The notes: generated by a model not told the origin, from the letters alone. Positions 36,383-45,450 are shown, numbered from the stretch's first letter. The stretch is 64,000 bases of DNA from JABCZH01 sp963803775 (GCA_963803775.1 CAWDNS010000006.1:558001-622000); one strand, 5' to 3'. Numbers and translations are program-made.

Positions 36383-36467
36383 AAGTTTTTGCCCGGTTCG
36401 GCTTTGTGCCCCGCGATATAGTTAGTCAAGGAAAGCACTCTGAACCGGAAGCCAGAAAGAAGTCGCA

Positions 36468-37193
36468 ATGGCATCCGTCACCAATAGCTTCATGAAGCTT
36501 TTTCGAGGTCCATCCGAGCCCGGCCAGGAGCACGGCCAGAGTATGCGGCCGCATCTGTCTACCCAGCGGCTCACCCGCCGCTCCAGTGGTCTGGTCGAGT
36601 TGACCCGCCTTTTTCAGTCGGAAGAGCCGCTTTGCATTTTGGATATCGGTTCCACCTCGGCCTCTAACATTCGTTATTTGACCGAGCGCGGCCACAAGAT
36701 TTACAGCGAAGACATATTGGAAGCTTCCACCGACCCGGACTTGGTGATGCGCGACGCGCAGGGTCAAACCACCCTGGATCACAAACGTTTCCTGGCGGAA
36801 AACCTGGTCTTCGGCAATGCCCATTTCGACGTCATTCTGTGTTGGAACCTGGCTGATTATTTGGATGAGGAACTGGTAAAGCCTCTGGTGGCCCGCTTGT
36901 GGTCGATGATTCGTCCGGGTGGCATGATGCTGGCATTTTTCCATACCCAGGAAGCCGGACCGGACGCCCCGTGCTATCGCTACCACATTACCGGTAACGA
37001 CACGCTCGAAATGCAGCATGTTGAAGCGCGTGGCGACCTGCGCAAAGGTCCGGGTGCACAGTCAGCCCGAGGCGCTTTCCGGTTGCAGCGCGTTTTTAAC
37101 AACCGCCACATCGAGAATCTGTTTCGCGATTTCAGTTCCATCAAATTCTTCCTCACCCGTGACAACATTCGCGAAGTCCTCGTGGTCCGCTAG
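36468..37193 (+). CDS. Class I SAM-dependent methyltransferase-like protein
   Basis: A 241-residue protein with a Rossmann methyltransferase core. LCILDIGSTSASNIRYL (about 55-72) is a variant of the SAM-binding motif I, ERGHKIYSEDI provides the acidic end of strand 2, and FDVILCWNLADYLDEELVKP matches motif IV and post. The motif I glycines are partly replaced (DIGSTS rather than DxGxGxG), so activity is uncertain. It is 85 bases downstream of the bactofilin gene and ends directly against the convergent oxidoreductase stop. Confidence 0.75.
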   Translation: MASVTNSFMKLFRGPSEPGQEHGQSMRPHLSTQRLTRRSSGLVELTRLFQSEEPLCILDIGSTSASNIRYLTERGHKIYSEDILEASTDPDLVMRDAQGQTTLDHKRFLAENLVFGNAHFDVILCWNLADYLDEELVKPLVARLWSMIRPGGMMLAFFHTQEAGPDAPCYRYHITGNDTLEMQHVEARGDLRKGPGAQSARGAFRLQRVFNNRHIENLFRDFSSIKFFLTRDNIREVLVVR

Positions 37194-38288
37194 TTACCGC
37201 GTCTTCCTCACCAAATACTTTGTGACCGCCGGCACTCTGGTAAGTAAAGCCACTACCGGACGCCGCACCGCCCGCGGGAGCCGCAACATCCGCCGGATCT
37301 TCGACGAGTTCTGAAACACAGCCCCGAACCGGGTCACGTATTCTTCGCGATATCGTCGTGACGCCTCGGCCAATTCTGTCTCTCCCCGAAAAAACGGCAG
37401 CAGGCATTCCGCCGCCAGAGCGCCGCTGCGCAACGCCAGCGAAATGCCGTCACCGACGAATGGATCCACAAAGCAGGCAGCATCGCCCACCATCAGAACG
37501 CCATCGCGCTCTGGCTGTGGCTCACGGAACACCAGCGGCGAAGTGCTCACCGGATCGCCCAACGGCCTCCATTGCCGGCTCCTCTCGCGAAGCGCGGGAT
37601 GACACTGCAACACTCCCGCCAGCGTGCTGGCCACATCTGCACGCACCATGGCACAGGCATTGACTCGTCCACGCTCTGGGTCCTCCTTGAGATCTACCGG
37701 CTGCACGCCACAATATCCGCCATCAAAGAAGTACAAGTCCACCGAAGCCGGTGGCGAGGCCTCTTCAAAGTGCCCTTTGACGCCGACCCACCTGGGCTGA
37801 CCATCTGCCGGCGGCGCAGTATTCAGGTTTGACCACCTGCCGGAAGCGTTCACTACAGCCCGCGTTTCGAAATCTCCAGCCGAAGTGCTCACCACGAACG
37901 GCCCCGAGCCCCGAACTCGCAGAACCGTTTTTTGCTGGCGAGTTTCGACGCCTGCAGCTTCCGCGGAACTCCAAAGCACATCATCAAGCTCAAGCCGTGC
38001 GATGCTGACCGCCGCGGGCTGAACCGGCGCTTGCAGTATTCGGCCGTCGAGGAACATTCGCGTTCGCTCAATCCGAATCGCATCACTCAAACGGGCGCGA
38101 TGCTTCGCGTCAAAGAGATTGTTCAGCAGCTCCAACGACTCTGCCGAAACGAATTCACCACATACTTTCTGCCGTGGAAACCGTCCGCGTTCAAGCAGCA
38201 GAACCCGCACCCCGCCGCGCGCAGCACAAATCGCAGCCGAAGATCCTGCTGGACCGCCGCCGATTACAATCAAGTCGTACGGCGCCAT
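37194..38288 (-). CDS. FAD-dependent oxidoreductase (geranylgeranyl-reductase-like)
   Basis: A 364-residue flavoprotein. It begins with an FAD-binding Rossmann motif, DLIVIGGGPAGSSAAICAAR, then a PRQKVCGEFVS block typical of the geranylgeranyl reductase/halogenase family, and GVLMVGDAACFVDPFVGDGI near residue 270, the second FAD motif. The ATG at 38288 shares a base with the stop of the upstream methyltransferase (TGATG), so the two genes are coupled. Such oxidoreductase-methyltransferase pairs often accompany type III polyketide synthases, none of which is present here. Confidence 0.87.
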   Translation of the reverse strand: MAPYDLIVIGGGPAGSSAAICAARGGVRVLLLERGRFPRQKVCGEFVSAESLELLNNLFDAKHRARLSDAIRIERTRMFLDGRILQAPVQPAAVSIARLELDDVLWSSAEAAGVETRQQKTVLRVRGSGPFVVSTSAGDFETRAVVNASGRWSNLNTAPPADGQPRWVGVKGHFEEASPPASVDLYFFDGGYCGVQPVDLKEDPERGRVNACAMVRADVASTLAGVLQCHPALRERSRQWRPLGDPVSTSPLVFREPQPERDGVLMVGDAACFVDPFVGDGISLALRSGALAAECLLPFFRGETELAEASRRYREEYVTRFGAVFQNSSKIRRMLRLPRAVRRPVVALLTRVPAVTKYLVRKTR

Positions 38289-38977
38289 CAATTGTTCACC
38301 GCCGCGCTCTTCCATGCGATCACGCCCATGCGAAACAAGAAGTGCCGCGTTATCTCTACCCGGGCCGCTTTCGATTCTTGCAGCATGTCCTTCATCTCAT
38401 TCACTGTGTAGGCCTGTCGCACCGAGGCCGGCGCGTCATGCCGGGTAAGCCGGCTGCCGTACAGTGGCATCCCCGCATACACCAGCCCCAAATGCGCCGG
38501 ATGACGCACTAGATCGTTAATGACCACAGCGGCGCGGCACACCCGCAGGCTTTCGTTGACGAATCGCACTACCTCGTCCGGCGAAAGGTGATGAACGAAT
38601 AGACTGCAGCTCACCAGATCGAAGCTGTTATCGGAGAAAGGAAGTGCGAGAGCATCTCCTGCGACCGCCCGTCGACTCCCATTCTTCAGGTGAGAAGCTG
38701 CTCGATCCAGTAGGGTGACTTCAATATGAATGTCCGAGTGTGCCAGCCCCGCCGCAACGGCAGCAGGAACCGCGCCAGCCCCTGCGGCCACTTCAAGCAG
38801 AGAAAGTGACCTCGCTCCCAGTTCTCGTGTAACCCGTTCAACCAGGAACTGTGTGGTTGCAATTCCGCCAAACCAGCGATTGATACGGTTCAAATCAGAA
38901 AGGGAAGTCGCGATTTCGGACGGCGTACCAGCGTCGGAGTCAAGCAGTTCGGGGATAATCTTCCGTTTCATGGACAC
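38288..38977 (-). CDS. UbiE-like SAM-dependent methyltransferase
   Basis: A 229-residue class I methyltransferase. SLLEVAAGAGAVPAAVAAGL (about 60-79) is motif I and LPFSDNSFDLVSCSLFVHHL (about 108-127) is the highly characteristic UbiE/Coq5-like motif II. It is coupled to the downstream FAD-dependent oxidoreductase by a one-base overlap. The substrate, perhaps a lipid or quinone, is unknown. Confidence 0.85.
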   Translation of the reverse strand: MSMKRKIIPELLDSDAGTPSEIATSLSDLNRINRWFGGIATTQFLVERVTRELGARSLSLLEVAAGAGAVPAAVAAGLAHSDIHIEVTLLDRAASHLKNGSRRAVAGDALALPFSDNSFDLVSCSLFVHHLSPDEVVRFVNESLRVCRAAVVINDLVRHPAHLGLVYAGMPLYGSRLTRHDAPASVRQAYTVNEMKDMLQESKAARVEITRHFLFRMGVIAWKSAAVNN

Positions 38978-39006
38978 CCCTCTCTGGCAAGAAGCTATTC
39001 AATAAA

Positions 39007-39041
39007 CCTGTGTGATCCTCAGTGTCCTGTGTGGTGAGTGG
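39007..39041 (+). repeat. Dispersed CTCTGTG-triplet intergenic repeat, copy 5 (diverged)
   Basis: CTGTGTG, CTCAGTG and CTGTGTG units with the usual 9-10-base spacing and a GGTGAG end. It lies between the methyltransferase start and the ABC-exporter stop. Confidence 0.6.
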
Positions 39042-39049
39042 TCGCGCTC

Positions 39050-40810
39050 TTACACTTCTGCCAGTTCTTCTTCCAGCAGCTGCTTGTTATAAAGATCCGT
39101 GTAATAACCGTTTCTTTCGATCAATTCCCCATGCGTGCCCAACTCCACCACGCGGCCGGTGTGCAGCACCGCAATTAAATCCGCATTGCGAACGGTCGAA
39201 ACCCGGTGCGAAATGAAGATCGTGGTCCGGCCCTGCATGACCTCGCGTAGGTGATTCAATATCTTGTCTTCAGTATGCGTATCGACGCTGGAGAGCGCAT
39301 CGTCCAGCACTAGAATGCGTGGGTTTCGAATGATGGCGCGCGCTATCGCCGTCCGCTGCTTCTGCCCGCCGGAGAGCGTAATCCCGCGTTCTCCGACCAG
39401 CGTCCGATATTTCTCGGGAAATCCTTCGATATCCTCCGCAATGCTTGCCGCCTCCGCAGCTGATCTCACCTCGCTATCCGTAGCGTCCGCCTTTCCAAAC
39501 GCAATGTTTCCCCGCACACTCTCGCTGAATAGAAACGTCTCCTGCGGGATAAAGCCGATATTTGCGCGCAGAAACTCGAGGGAATACTCGCGCACCGGCT
39601 TGCCGTCGATCAGCACACTTCCCGCCGCTGCGTCGTAAATCCGAGGAATCAGACTCACCAGCGTGGTTTTGCCCGATCCTGTCGGGCCCACAATTGCCAG
39701 ACTGCTTCCCGCCGGGATCCGCAAATTCACATCATGCAGCACTGGTTTACCGTTATATGCAAAGTTCAAGTTGCGGAACTCAATCTCTCCCTCAAACTCT
39801 TTAACGCCGGGGCCGATGCCAGCAATTTTCACTTCCGGCCCGTCAGCAATCTCTGGTTTCTCAACTAGAATCTCGTTGATTCGCGCCATCGACGCGGTCC
39901 CGCGTTGGAAAATGTTGATCACCCAGCCCAGCGCGATAATTGGCCAGGTCAACTGCACCATGTAGGTATTGAAGGCCACAAAATCTCCTACATTAATGCG
40001 GCCTTGCAATACCTCTTTTCCGCCCAGCCACAGCACCAGCACGATGGCGAAACCCAGCATGGTCTCTAGCGTCGGCCATAACATACCCATTAAGCGAACC
40101 AGTTTCAAACTGCGCGCGATGTATTCGCGGTTTGAAGTTTCAAACCCAGCGATTTCCGGTTCTTCTTGCACGTAGGCCCGGATCACCCGGGCTCCGGAAA
40201 AATTCTCCTGCGCCCGCGCCGAAATTTCCGAGAACATCGCCTGAATTCTCTCGAACCGTTCGTGGATCCGCTTTCCGAAGTATTGAATGGTGATACTTAC
40301 GATGGGCAAGGGAAGAAACGCGTAAAGCGTGAGCCGTGGGCTGATGGAAAGCATGAAGGCCAACGCGCCCGCCGTGAACACGACCGTATTCGCCGAATAC
40401 ATAATCGCCGGTCCCAGCAGCATGCGCACGGCATTCAAGTCATTAGTGGCGCGCGCCATAATATCGCCGGTACGGGTGCGCTGGTAATAGGAATAGGAAA
40501 GACTTTCCAGATGCTGAAACAGATCATTGCGTAGATCGAATTCAATCTCACGAGAGATGCCAATAAGGATCCAGCGAGTCAGGAACTGAAAAATGCCTTT
40601 CGCGCCGGCTACTGCCAGCAGCAGCAAGGCGTACGTTCCCAGCTTCTGGCGGGTTACTCCCAGATGAAGATCATTCACCGCACGCCGGATGATTTGCGGA
40701 AACAGGATCCAGATTCCGTTGTTAAGGAAAACGCACACCGTCCCCACGGCAAAGCTGCCACGGTACTTCTTCAGGTAGGGGAATAAGGGACGAAGGCTCT
40801 TGGGCAGCAT
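39050..40810 (-). CDS. MsbA-like ABC exporter (membrane and ATPase domains fused)
   Basis: A 586-residue half-transporter: six membrane helices within residues 15-310 and a C-terminal ATPase with Walker A IVGPTGSGKTTLVSLIPR, signature LSGGQKQR and Walker B ILVLDDALSS, followed by the switch His in FISHRVSTV. It would act as a dimer. The length and organisation match MsbA/LmrA-type lipid or drug exporters; the substrate cannot be told from sequence. Two tiny genes at 40864 and 41007 precede it closely on the same strand. Confidence 0.93.
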   Translation of the reverse strand: MLPKSLRPLFPYLKKYRGSFAVGTVCVFLNNGIWILFPQIIRRAVNDLHLGVTRQKLGTYALLLLAVAGAKGIFQFLTRWILIGISREIEFDLRNDLFQHLESLSYSYYQRTRTGDIMARATNDLNAVRMLLGPAIMYSANTVVFTAGALAFMLSISPRLTLYAFLPLPIVSITIQYFGKRIHERFERIQAMFSEISARAQENFSGARVIRAYVQEEPEIAGFETSNREYIARSLKLVRLMGMLWPTLETMLGFAIVLVLWLGGKEVLQGRINVGDFVAFNTYMVQLTWPIIALGWVINIFQRGTASMARINEILVEKPEIADGPEVKIAGIGPGVKEFEGEIEFRNLNFAYNGKPVLHDVNLRIPAGSSLAIVGPTGSGKTTLVSLIPRIYDAAAGSVLIDGKPVREYSLEFLRANIGFIPQETFLFSESVRGNIAFGKADATDSEVRSAAEAASIAEDIEGFPEKYRTLVGERGITLSGGQKQRTAIARAIIRNPRILVLDDALSSVDTHTEDKILNHLREVMQGRTTIFISHRVSTVRNADLIAVLHTGRVVELGTHGELIERNGYYTDLYNKQLLEEELAEV

Positions 40811-40863
40811 GTGCTTCCAGTAGATGAGATTCTACCAGCCCAGGCTTCAGTTTTCCCCGCAGC

Positions 40864-40992
40864 CTAACTCTTCCGGGATGGCGTGTCGCCGCCGAATACT
40901 CGGGCATACGCTGCCAGCAGAAACACCACCCAACTTCCCAGAAAGACGATGGCGGAGTCGATCAGATAGGAATAAACTATTTCAACGCTCAT
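40864..40992 (-). CDS. 42-residue single-helix membrane protein
   Basis: Reading the minus strand from the ATG at 40992 gives MSVEIVYSYLIDSAIVFLGS followed by a continuing hydrophobic run and a polar tail ending RKS and a TAG. A single membrane helix is predicted at about residues 10-28. It starts 14 bases after the stop of the gene at 41007 and ends 53 bases before the ABC exporter, with a GGAG about 12 bases upstream. It is too short for routine gene callers, so translation remains to be shown. Confidence 0.5.
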   Translation of the reverse strand: MSVEIVYSYLIDSAIVFLGSWVVFLLAAYARVFGGDTPSRKS

Positions 40993-41006
40993 GCCATTCC
41001 AGGCTC

Positions 41007-41228
41007 CTACGCCCTGCGAGCTTCCAATTCTGCTTTACCCGTCAAATCTCTGTACCGCTCCACGACGCCCTTGACCGCATACAACCGCCCCAGCGACGTC
41101 AATTCTCTGTCCGCGAGCGCGTGTTCAATCTGTGACATCCAGTACTCCACCGCACGCTCCACTCCCCACGCCATTTCGTCTGCAATTACGTCCACGATCT
41201 CTCGGGGTACGGTCGCGATTGTGGCCAT
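41007..41228 (-). CDS. Small helical protein of unknown function
   Basis: A 73-residue protein starting MATIATVPREIVDVIADEMA at 41228, where GGTGGGAAG precedes the ATG; the frame is open to 41285. It is acidic and helical throughout (WGVERAVEYWMSQIEHALAD), with no signal peptide. It is the first gene of a small unit with the 42-residue membrane protein and the ABC exporter. Confidence 0.6.
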   Translation of the reverse strand: MATIATVPREIVDVIADEMAWGVERAVEYWMSQIEHALADRELTSLGRLYAVKGVVERYRDLTGKAELEARRA

Positions 41229-41307
41229 GGCTTCCCACCTTTCCGTTGAAAACCGGGGGAGGGCCATTTCCCTTAACCCTCCCACCTCTTAAACTCTTGT
41301 GCACTGG

Positions 41308-41796
41308 TTATTGATTCGGTGCTTGCTCCGGCGGAGCCTGATGTTGGCTCATCCGTTCCTGCATCCTCTGCTCGTGCTTGGCCATAATTTCATTGAGCTC
41401 GGTTTTCTGCTCCGCCGTCAGCACCTGATAAGCCTGCGATACGACCTTTGCATGCTCCACTTCAAGTTGCACATGGGTCTGTGCCTCTTGACTAGCGATG
41501 GCCTGCGCCTTGGCCTCCTCGAAGTTGCTGCCGGTGATCAGTTGCATCATTGCCTGATGGCTTTGATGTTCCTGCAGCATCAGGGGCTTGGTCGCCGTTC
41601 TCGAACTCTGGAAGATCTGTTTGATTTGAGTGCGCTGCGCGTCCGTCAAATCGTGAAGGGCAAAGAATGGCAATTCGTGTCCCATCCCTTCCCGATGATG
41701 CATGTCCACCCTTTGCAGGGTCTGTGACATCGCGACTGTCGTTACCAAGGTAAGCACCAGTCCTGCCGCCCATAGCCTGTATCCACCAAGTTTCAT
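41308..41796 (-). CDS. CpxP/Spy-family periplasmic protein
   Basis: A 162-residue periplasmic protein of the CpxP/Spy family. The ATG at 41796 has GAGGAGAG at good spacing and starts a signal peptide (LWAAGLVLTLVTTVAMS). The two LTxxQ motifs of the family are LTDAQRTQIK and LTAEQKTELN, and the mature part is helical and rich in His, Gln and Met (MLQEHQSHQAMMQLIT). In enterobacteria CpxP inhibits the CpxA sensor and Spy is an ATP-independent chaperone. It is divergently transcribed from a CpxR/CpxA-like pair. Confidence 0.85.
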   Translation of the reverse strand: MKLGGYRLWAAGLVLTLVTTVAMSQTLQRVDMHHREGMGHELPFFALHDLTDAQRTQIKQIFQSSRTATKPLMLQEHQSHQAMMQLITGSNFEEAKAQAIASQEAQTHVQLEVEHAKVVSQAYQVLTAEQKTELNEIMAKHEQRMQERMSQHQAPPEQAPNQ

Positions 41797-41893
41797 AAAC
41801 TCTCCTCGTCTCCCGATGTGGAGCGCTGAATTTGCTTTCTCTGATAAGAACACTTTTCTGTCGGTTAGGGTAGTAAAGAGTCGGTCAACCGGC

Positions 41894-41908
41894 GTAAAGT
41901 TTTGTAAA
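41894..41908 (+). promoter_or_regulatory. CpxR-box-like tandem repeat between the CpxP-like and CpxRA-like genes
   Basis: GTAAA-N5-GTAAA with an exact 10-base repeat distance (GTAAA at 41894 and 41904). A further GTAAA lies 21 bases upstream at 41873, and GTAAA on the minus strand is at 41936-41940. The arrangement is the classical CpxR recognition pattern, in the 176-base gap between the CpxP-like gene and the divergent regulator. Confidence 0.6.
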
Positions 41909-41972
41909 TAGGGATACCCGTGGGTTTGACAATTCTTTACTGCCACCGCCGCGGGCTTGTTATAGAACTGAT

Positions 41973-42704
41973 ATGAGGAAAATGGATCGTATCCTGGTCA
42001 TCGACGACGATGCCGAGCTTTGTGGTTTAGTCGGAGAATATCTCGAGCCTGAAGGTTTTCAGATCGAGGCCGTTCACGACGGAGCTCGCGGACTGGAACG
42101 TGCCCTGGATGGCGACCACTTGCTCATCGTACTCGACGTGATGCTGCCTGGCCTCAACGGCTTCGATGTGCTGCGCCGTCTGCGCGTCGCTTCCAAGATA
42201 CCGGTTCTGCTGCTCACCGCGCGTGGCGAAGATGTGGACCGCATTGTCGGCCTGGAAATCGGGGCGGACGATTATCTCCCCAAACCCTTCAATCCCCGCG
42301 AACTCGTAGCCCGCATCCGTGCCATTCTCCGCCGCACCCAGGGCAGTGGCAAGTCGGAGGCTGAGGCCATCCCCGAAGTTATTCGAGTGGGAGACATCGA
42401 ACTCGATCCCGCAACCCGGATCGTCCTCAGGGACGGTGTACCCGTCGATCTGACCTCGGTGGAATTTAATCTGCTCCACGCGCTGCTGCGCGATGCAGGG
42501 CGGGTCGTGACCCGAGAGCATCTAGTCGACACTGTTCTCAGCCGCAAATTCTCTCCCTTCGATCGCAGCATTGATATGCACGTCAGTAAGGTGCGCAAGA
42601 AACTCGGCGATTCCGATACCGGCCCTGACCATATCAAGACCGTACGTGGCGTGGGATACATCTTCGCCCATCCGCGGGAACATGCCAGGAGCGAAGAGCA
42701 ATGA
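41973..42704 (+). CDS. OmpR-family response regulator, CpxR-like
   Basis: A 243-residue two-component response regulator. The receiver domain (1-120) has the acidic pair in VIDDDAEL, the phospho-acceptor Asp in LIVLDVMLPG, the LLTARGE Thr and the KPF Lys. A winged-helix DNA-binding domain follows (about 135-235). Its stretch FSPFDRSIDMHVSKVRKKLG is very like CpxR. The gene may start at 41973 or at an ATG nine bases later. It overlaps the histidine kinase by four bases. Confidence 0.92.
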   Translation: MRKMDRILVIDDDAELCGLVGEYLEPEGFQIEAVHDGARGLERALDGDHLLIVLDVMLPGLNGFDVLRRLRVASKIPVLLLTARGEDVDRIVGLEIGADDYLPKPFNPRELVARIRAILRRTQGSGKSEAEAIPEVIRVGDIELDPATRIVLRDGVPVDLTSVEFNLLHALLRDAGRVVTREHLVDTVLSRKFSPFDRSIDMHVSKVRKKLGDSDTGPDHIKTVRGVGYIFAHPREHARSEEQ

Positions 42705-44113
42705 AGAGTCTGTTCCTGCGAATGTTTCTCTCCTACTGGCTGGCTCAGGCGCTCTTCATGGTGCTGGCCATCATCATCGTTACTGCCCTGCGGCCTTCGC
42801 GCGAAATCTCGAACTTGCAGTCTGAGGAAGCAACCCTGCTCAACAATGCGGTGCAGGCGTATCAAACCGGCGGTGAGGACGGCGCTTGGAAATATCTTCG
42901 CGGCGTGCACGAACTCCACCACGTCCGGCTTTTTATCGCGGACGAACAAGGAAAAGATATAGTGGGGCGCAAACCTCCGGAGTGGGTTCGTCGCGCCCAA
43001 CTAGGCGAAATGCGTACCGCGGAAAGCTTTTGGGGTCGCCTCAACCGGCAGCAGTTTCTTCGCTCCTCCATGAGCACTCCGGATGGACATCACTACACCT
43101 TGGTGATTGAGCTTCCACCGCCTCCCGAAGGCATGTTTGGACCGCACGGCCTGCCTATTTTTATTGGGATTCTTTCCTCGGGATTGGTTTGTTACCTCCT
43201 GGCTCGCTATCTGACTTCGCCTATCGCTCGCTTGCGCGCTGCCACCCAGAAACTGGCGGAAGGCGATTTGGCCGCCCGTGCCGATGTTCCCCAATCCCGC
43301 CGCCACGACGAAATGGCTGAACTCATGCGTGATTTTAACCGCATGGCGGAACGGCTCGAGAAGTTAGTCAATGCCCAAAGGCGTTTGCTGACTGATATTT
43401 CCCACGAATTACGCTCGCCGCTTGCCCGCTTGAACGTTGCTTTGGAACTCGCCCGCCAGCGCAGCGGATCCGAGGCCGGCAGCGCGCTCGACCGCATTGA
43501 TCGTGAGACCAACCGGCTCAACCAGCTCATTCAGAAGCTGCTCACCATTGCCCGGCTCGATGGCGACGACGAATTCATCCAGAAATCATCTCTACACTTG
43601 GAACATCTGATCACCGAGATCGCCAAGGACGCCGCCTTCGAAGCCCAGGACCGCCGTTGCGAGGTCGAAGTCGACGTGGTGGACGATTGCGTCGTCACCG
43701 GCAACGCGCGGCTGCTGCAGAGCGCGATCGAGAACGTGGTGCGCAACGCCGTCCGCTATACCGAGCCTGGGACCAGCGTCCAGGTCCGGCTGGAGCAGGG
43801 TATTGGAGCCAAAGGGCCGGAAGCCGTGGTGCGCGTCACCGACTCCGGTCCCGGCGTACCGGAGGAGGCGCTCGACAAGCTGTTTCTCCCCTTCTACCGC
43901 ATCGACGATGCCCGCGGCCGTCAGACTGGCGGCGTGGGACTGGGCCTCGCGATCACCGAACGCGCAGTCACCCTCCATGGCGGCGTCATCCGCGCCGTGA
44001 ACCGCCCACAAGGCGGTCTCATGGTCGAGATTCGCTTGCCCCTGGCCACTGAAGCAAGCGACGAAGGCAACCCTCGCATCGCCGACACTGTCTCCCTCGC
44101 CGAACGCGGTTAG
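42701..44113 (+). CDS. Sensor histidine kinase, CpxA-like
   Basis: A 470-residue membrane sensor kinase. Two helices at about 7-27 and 152-170 enclose a periplasmic sensor region, then comes a HAMP domain (LTSPIARLRAATQKLAEGDL), the dimerisation helix with phospho-acceptor His in DISHELRSPLARLN, and an ATPase domain with N, G1 and G2 boxes (ENVVRNAVRY, DSGPGVPEEALDKLFLPFYR, GVGLGLAI). It is coupled to the CpxR-like regulator by an ATGA overlap. The cue is not known; envelope stress is inferred from the CpxP-like neighbour. Confidence 0.93.
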   Translation: MKSLFLRMFLSYWLAQALFMVLAIIIVTALRPSREISNLQSEEATLLNNAVQAYQTGGEDGAWKYLRGVHELHHVRLFIADEQGKDIVGRKPPEWVRRAQLGEMRTAESFWGRLNRQQFLRSSMSTPDGHHYTLVIELPPPPEGMFGPHGLPIFIGILSSGLVCYLLARYLTSPIARLRAATQKLAEGDLAARADVPQSRRHDEMAELMRDFNRMAERLEKLVNAQRRLLTDISHELRSPLARLNVALELARQRSGSEAGSALDRIDRETNRLNQLIQKLLTIARLDGDDEFIQKSSLHLEHLITEIAKDAAFEAQDRRCEVEVDVVDDCVVTGNARLLQSAIENVVRNAVRYTEPGTSVQVRLEQGIGAKGPEAVVRVTDSGPGVPEEALDKLFLPFYRIDDARGRQTGGVGLGLAITERAVTLHGGVIRAVNRPQGGLMVEIRLPLATEASDEGNPRIADTVSLAERG

Positions 44114-44277
44114 TCGCCCGGCCCAAATACAACTTTTCCCTTCTTTTGCGGTTCCTACTCACGGTTGGGGGTTTGCTCTTTCCCCCGTATTCCTGATACA
44201 CCTTTGAAGGAACTTTCCAGCGCCATGCGGTCACTGAGTTAAGCTCACACCATGCCAGAACGGGAGAAACAATACGG

Positions 44278-45450
44278 ATGAAGTTCCGCTTGTCTGCTTG
44301 TATGCTTTCCATTTCGCTGTGCGGATTACTCGCCTGCAGCAGCAACACCAGCTTTGTCGCCACGAATGGCACGGGCGTGGTCTACATCGCAGCCCAGGGT
44401 GACAACACGCTGACCGCTTATACGGCGACGCTCGCGAACGGATCGCTCGCTATCTTAGGAACCGCGCAAAGCACCGGTGCTTCTCCCTTCGCTATCGCTA
44501 TTTCGCCCCTTCTGAACGCGGTCTTCGTAGACAACATCGGGTCCCAGACCATCTCTACTTACACCCTCAATTCCGATACCTCCCTGACTGCCGTTGCAAG
44601 CACAGCAAAAACTGGGACTATGCCGATGGGAATGGCCATCGATCCTTTTGGAAAATTCTTGTTCCTGGCCAATCAAGGATCGAGCACAATTTCAGTCTTC
44701 TCGATCAGTAGTACCAGCTTGACCGAAGTTGCCGACTCCCCGTTCACTACCATACCCGCAGGAACTACCGTCCCGACCGGCCCCACCTCGGTCGCGGTCA
44801 GTGCCAGCGGAAACTTCTTGTACGTCTCCAATACTTTCACCAACACGGTTTCCGCTTATTCCATCTCCGGCACAGGTAGCCTGACCGCGTTAGGTAATTC
44901 GCCTTACGCAGTCGGACTGTCGCCGTCCGGATTGGCAATCCCGCCCAATGGGTCTTCACTGTTTGTCGCAAATACCGGAAGCAACACCATCTCCGCGTTC
45001 AACATATGTGACAAGATCGTGACCAGCTGTGCCGACGTCAACCACCCGGACGGTACTTTGAAGGCGGTTGCTGGTTCACCCTTCTCGGACGGGGTTGGCC
45101 CGGTTGCAATTGCGATCGACCCCGCCTTCGATTTTCTCTACGTGCTCGATCGGACATCGAATCAGATCTCATCCTTCTCCTACGGTACCGGTAGTGGAGT
45201 GTTGACCCCGCTTTCGGTTACTCCCACTGTATCTACAGGCCAGGCTCCAGCCTCGTTCGTCATCGTCTCCGGAACCACAGGAATTAACGTCGGCAACACC
45301 GAGACCAATCCCACTGATTTCGTATATGTTGTCAACAACGAATCGTCCACGCTCTCGGTTTTCACCCTTAACACCACTACCGGAGTGCTGACCACATTAG
45401 GCTTGGCCGCTCAGACCTCGGTAAACCCCACCGCGGTCGCGGCCGACTAA
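44278..45450 (+). CDS. Lipoprotein with a lactonase-like seven-bladed beta-propeller
   Basis: A 390-residue protein with a lipoprotein signal (SISLCGLLACSS, lipobox LLAC) and repeated blades of the YVTN/lactonase type, such as AIAISPLLNAVFVDNIGSQT, SVAVSASGNFLYVSNTFTNT and AIAIDPAFDFLYVLDRTSNQ. It is thus a surface or periplasmic beta-propeller; 6-phosphogluconolactonase-like proteins share the fold, but catalytic residues cannot be assigned. It has no operon partner. Confidence 0.85.
   Translation: MKFRLSACMLSISLCGLLACSSNTSFVATNGTGVVYIAAQGDNTLTAYTATLANGSLAILGTAQSTGASPFAIAISPLLNAVFVDNIGSQTISTYTLNSDTSLTAVASTAKTGTMPMGMAIDPFGKFLFLANQGSSTISVFSISSTSLTEVADSPFTTIPAGTTVPTGPTSVAVSASGNFLYVSNTFTNTVSAYSISGTGSLTALGNSPYAVGLSPSGLAIPPNGSSLFVANTGSNTISAFNICDKIVTSCADVNHPDGTLKAVAGSPFSDGVGPVAIAIDPAFDFLYVLDRTSNQISSFSYGTGSGVLTPLSVTPTVSTGQAPASFVIVSGTTGINVGNTETNPTDFVYVVNNESSTLSVFTLNTTTGVLTTLGLAAQTSVNPTAVAAD

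Noticed and set aside
41926..41966. TTGACA and TATAGA as a promoter for the CpxR-like gene
   Set aside because: The hexamers are 29 bases apart, far too long for a sigma-70 promoter; an activator-dependent promoter may still exist but is not shown by these hexamers.
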